Source: UBA2965 sp036526135
Lineage (GTDB): Bacteria > Pseudomonadota > Gammaproteobacteria > Pseudomonadales > Azotimanducaceae
DNA: 64,000 nucleotides
Assembly: GCA_036526135.1 (NCBI GenBank)
Contig: DATCZA010000001.1
Location: 46,383 to 110,382 of the forward strand
Direction of reading: 5' to 3'
The position numbers and the translations under genes were made by a program. This document shows, in pieces, positions 62,785 through 64,000 of the stretch. The notes beneath the pieces were generated by a model. It worked only from the letters and a program-made list of their open reading frames with translations, had not been told where the DNA came from and did no database searches. The number at the start of each line of letters is the position of its first letter. Within the stretch, counting starts at the first letter, position 1.

Positions 62785-63711
62785 ATGACGGTCAGCGCCG
62801 GACTCGGCATCGCGAATTTTCCGTTCCAGGACGGGCCAGACTTCTGGCGCTGGGTAGATCTGTGCGACGCCGGGGGGGTGGATTCAATCTGGCAGAGCGA
62901 TCGGATCATCAGTCGCGACCCGCAGCTGGAATGCATGAGCGTCATGGCCGCGCTGGCCGGCGGCAGCCGGCGCCTGAAGTTCGGCATGAACGTAGCGAGC
63001 CTGGCGCTGCGCGACCCCGTGCTCACCGCCAAGGCCTGCGCCACCATCGACGTGCTCAGCGACGGGCGGCTCCTCCCCGCGTTCGGCGTGGGCAGCGCTC
63101 TGTCCAGAGATTTCACCGCCACGGGCACACCCACCCGCGGTCGCGGGAAACGCACGGCGGAGGGTCTGGAAATCATGGCCAGGCTATGGTCCGAGGAAAG
63201 CGTGAGCTTCCATGGGGAGTTCTACCAGCTGGACGACGCCAGCATCTCGCCCCGGCCCGTTCAGCAGCCGCTGCCGCTCTGGGTGGGGGGCTCCGCGAAA
63301 CAGGCCATTGAACGAACCGCCCGCTGGGGCACCGGCTGGCAGGCCGGTATCGAGTCCGCGGAGGAGGTCGCGCCCGTCATCGCCGCCATCAAGGCAGAGG
63401 CGGCGCAGCTCGGCCGGTCCATCGACGAGGATCACTTCGGCGCGGGTTTCGGTTTTCGTTTCGGCTCACCGGACGAGCCGATCTGCACGCGGTATCTGGA
63501 GCTGCTGCGCAAGCGCCTGGGACGCGAACCCAAGGGCTTTCTCGCGGTGGGCGGGGTCCCGGAGATCATGGGGCTGCTCCACGAGTTTCGGGACGCCGGC
63601 GTGCACAAATTCATCCTGCGCCCGGTAGCCACGGATGGTGAGGACTTCGTCGACCAGACCAGGCGATTCATCGAGCACCTGCTGCCGGAAGTCTCGGCGC
63701 TAAACGGTTAG
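62785..63711 (+). CDS. Luciferase-like (LLM class) oxidoreductase
   Basis: A 308-residue LLM protein: MTVSAGLGIANFPFQDG, then SIWQSDRIISRDPQLECMSVMAALAGGSRRLKFGMNVASLALRDPVLTAKACATIDVLSDGRLLPAFGVG, the standard barrel core. SPRPVQQPLPLWVGGSAKQAIERTARWGTGW is the second half-barrel signature. It is divergent from the PRISE-like reductase, with which it might share a redox pathway. FMN or F420 use is undecided. Confidence 0.92.
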   Translation: MTVSAGLGIANFPFQDGPDFWRWVDLCDAGGVDSIWQSDRIISRDPQLECMSVMAALAGGSRRLKFGMNVASLALRDPVLTAKACATIDVLSDGRLLPAFGVGSALSRDFTATGTPTRGRGKRTAEGLEIMARLWSEESVSFHGEFYQLDDASISPRPVQQPLPLWVGGSAKQAIERTARWGTGWQAGIESAEEVAPVIAAIKAEAAQLGRSIDEDHFGAGFGFRFGSPDEPICTRYLELLRKRLGREPKGFLAVGGVPEIMGLLHEFRDAGVHKFILRPVATDGEDFVDQTRRFIEHLLPEVSALNG

Positions 63712-63825
63712 GTCGGTTTCCTCGCCCACCGCAATCGGCCGCGCCGCGCCCGCCTTCCGAGCCTAGAAAATCCCAGTGGATAACCCAGGTAAAGCCCGCC
63801 ACAATGAGCCGGCGGGGGGAAATCA

Positions 63826-63933
63826 ATGGCTGGAATACTGGCAGGTCTCGGCAGCACCAAGGCAAGTGGCGGGGCCGGGTTCTGCTTACCGCCGAGTGCT
63901 CTCCCCATCAACCAATCGGGAGATCAAGAATGA
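63826..63933 (+). CDS. Putative 35-residue small ORF coupled to a secreted protein
   Basis: A 35-codon ORF (begins MAGILAGLGS) with GGGGGA five bases before its ATG, ending with ATGA over the start of the next gene. It is rich in Gly and Ser with one Cys. No family is recognised. It could be a translated leader that couples ribosomes to the secreted-protein gene. Confidence 0.35.
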   Translation: MAGILAGLGSTKASGGAGFCLPPSALPINQSGDQE

Positions 63934-64000
63934 AAAAGATACTAGGTGCAATGATGGTTGCCCTGTGCGCTGCTTCCGGAGCGTATGCCCAGGAGCAGCA
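63930..64000 (+). CDS. N-terminus of a secreted protein (cut by window end)
   Basis: The frame runs off the right edge after 23 residues. It opens with MKK, a hydrophobic core (ILGAMMVALCAAS) and a GAYA-Q cleavage site, so it is a Sec signal peptide of a periplasmic or outer-membrane protein. The mature part is not visible. Confidence 0.75.
   Translation, partial: MKKILGAMMVALCAASGAYAQEQ

Noticed and set aside
1..64000. tRNA, rRNA, CRISPR arrays, insertion sequences, phage genes
   Set aside because: Looked for by eye; no cloverleaf-like, repeat-spacer or transposase/integrase sequence could be supported.

Overview
The window is GC-rich, almost fully coding DNA from a Proteobacterium, most likely a gammaproteobacterium. 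A direct glutaminyl-tRNA synthetase (glnS), a glk-type glucokinase, an MlaA/MlaC pair and a DUF523-DUF1722 (YbgA-type) protein all fit that placement. No rRNA, tRNA, CRISPR array or insertion sequence was seen. Genes sit in short strand-consistent blocks joined by ATGA, GTGA, TTGA or TGATG overlaps, and several convergent pairs overlap at their 3' ends.

Layout. 1-8.2 kb: end of a CinA-like gene, an atypical SDR, a YheT-like hydrolase, the leftward block glnS-HMG-CoA lyase-CoA transferase, a membrane-anchored transglutaminase and an acyl-CoA thioesterase. 8.3-12.3 kb: a 20-residue small ORF with a strong ribosome site and two hairpins, followed by a heterodimeric ABC exporter. 12.3-16.8 kb: a 3-ketosteroid-dehydrogenase-like flavoprotein, a DUF523-DUF1722 protein and a coupled pair of acyl-CoA dehydrogenases. 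17-21.3 kb: a small unknown protein, YjbQ and a five-PAS GGDEF-EAL protein. 21.3-30.6 kb: one tightly packed eight-gene leftward operon, TatT-DctP-DctQ-DctM-MlaC-MlaA-RND(HpnN-like)-LtaS-like. 30.7-32.2 kb: a CHAD protein and a redoxin whose active-site first Cys is a UGA codon. 32.4-43.5 kb: catabolic oxidoreductases (crotonase, luciferase-like enzyme, Rieske oxygenase, SDR, Baeyer-Villiger and aromatic-type monooxygenases), a decayed GPH/MFS transporter, an intact MFS transporter, and a GST with a UGA at its active-site Cys. 43.5-58.5 kb: an acyl-CoA ligase operon and an Atu-like locus (biotin carboxylase alpha and beta, hydratase, AtuA, SDR, with divergent acyl-CoA dehydrogenases and a luciferase-like enzyme). 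58.5-64 kb: an AIM24-like protein, cyclopropane fatty acid synthase, glucokinase, a PRISE-like reductase, another luciferase-like enzyme and the start of a secreted protein.

How it fits together. The gene content suggests a degrader of hydrophobic branched or cyclic isoprenoids (acyclic terpenes, sterols or similar): CoA ligation, several acyl-CoA dehydrogenases, a methylcrotonyl/geranyl-CoA-type carboxylase, AtuA, HMG-CoA lyase and several ring-attacking oxygenases. The TRAP-TatT/Mla/RND operon is a plausible trans-envelope route for a lipid-like substrate or membrane lipid. The substrate is inference.

The two most distinctive observations are the two independent thiol-redox genes (30675-31310 and 42758-43453), each interrupted by one in-frame UGA exactly at the conserved catalytic Cys. 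Each UGA is followed by a hairpin that fits the bacterial SECIS pattern. Both are best read as selenoproteins; conventional gene calling would truncate them.
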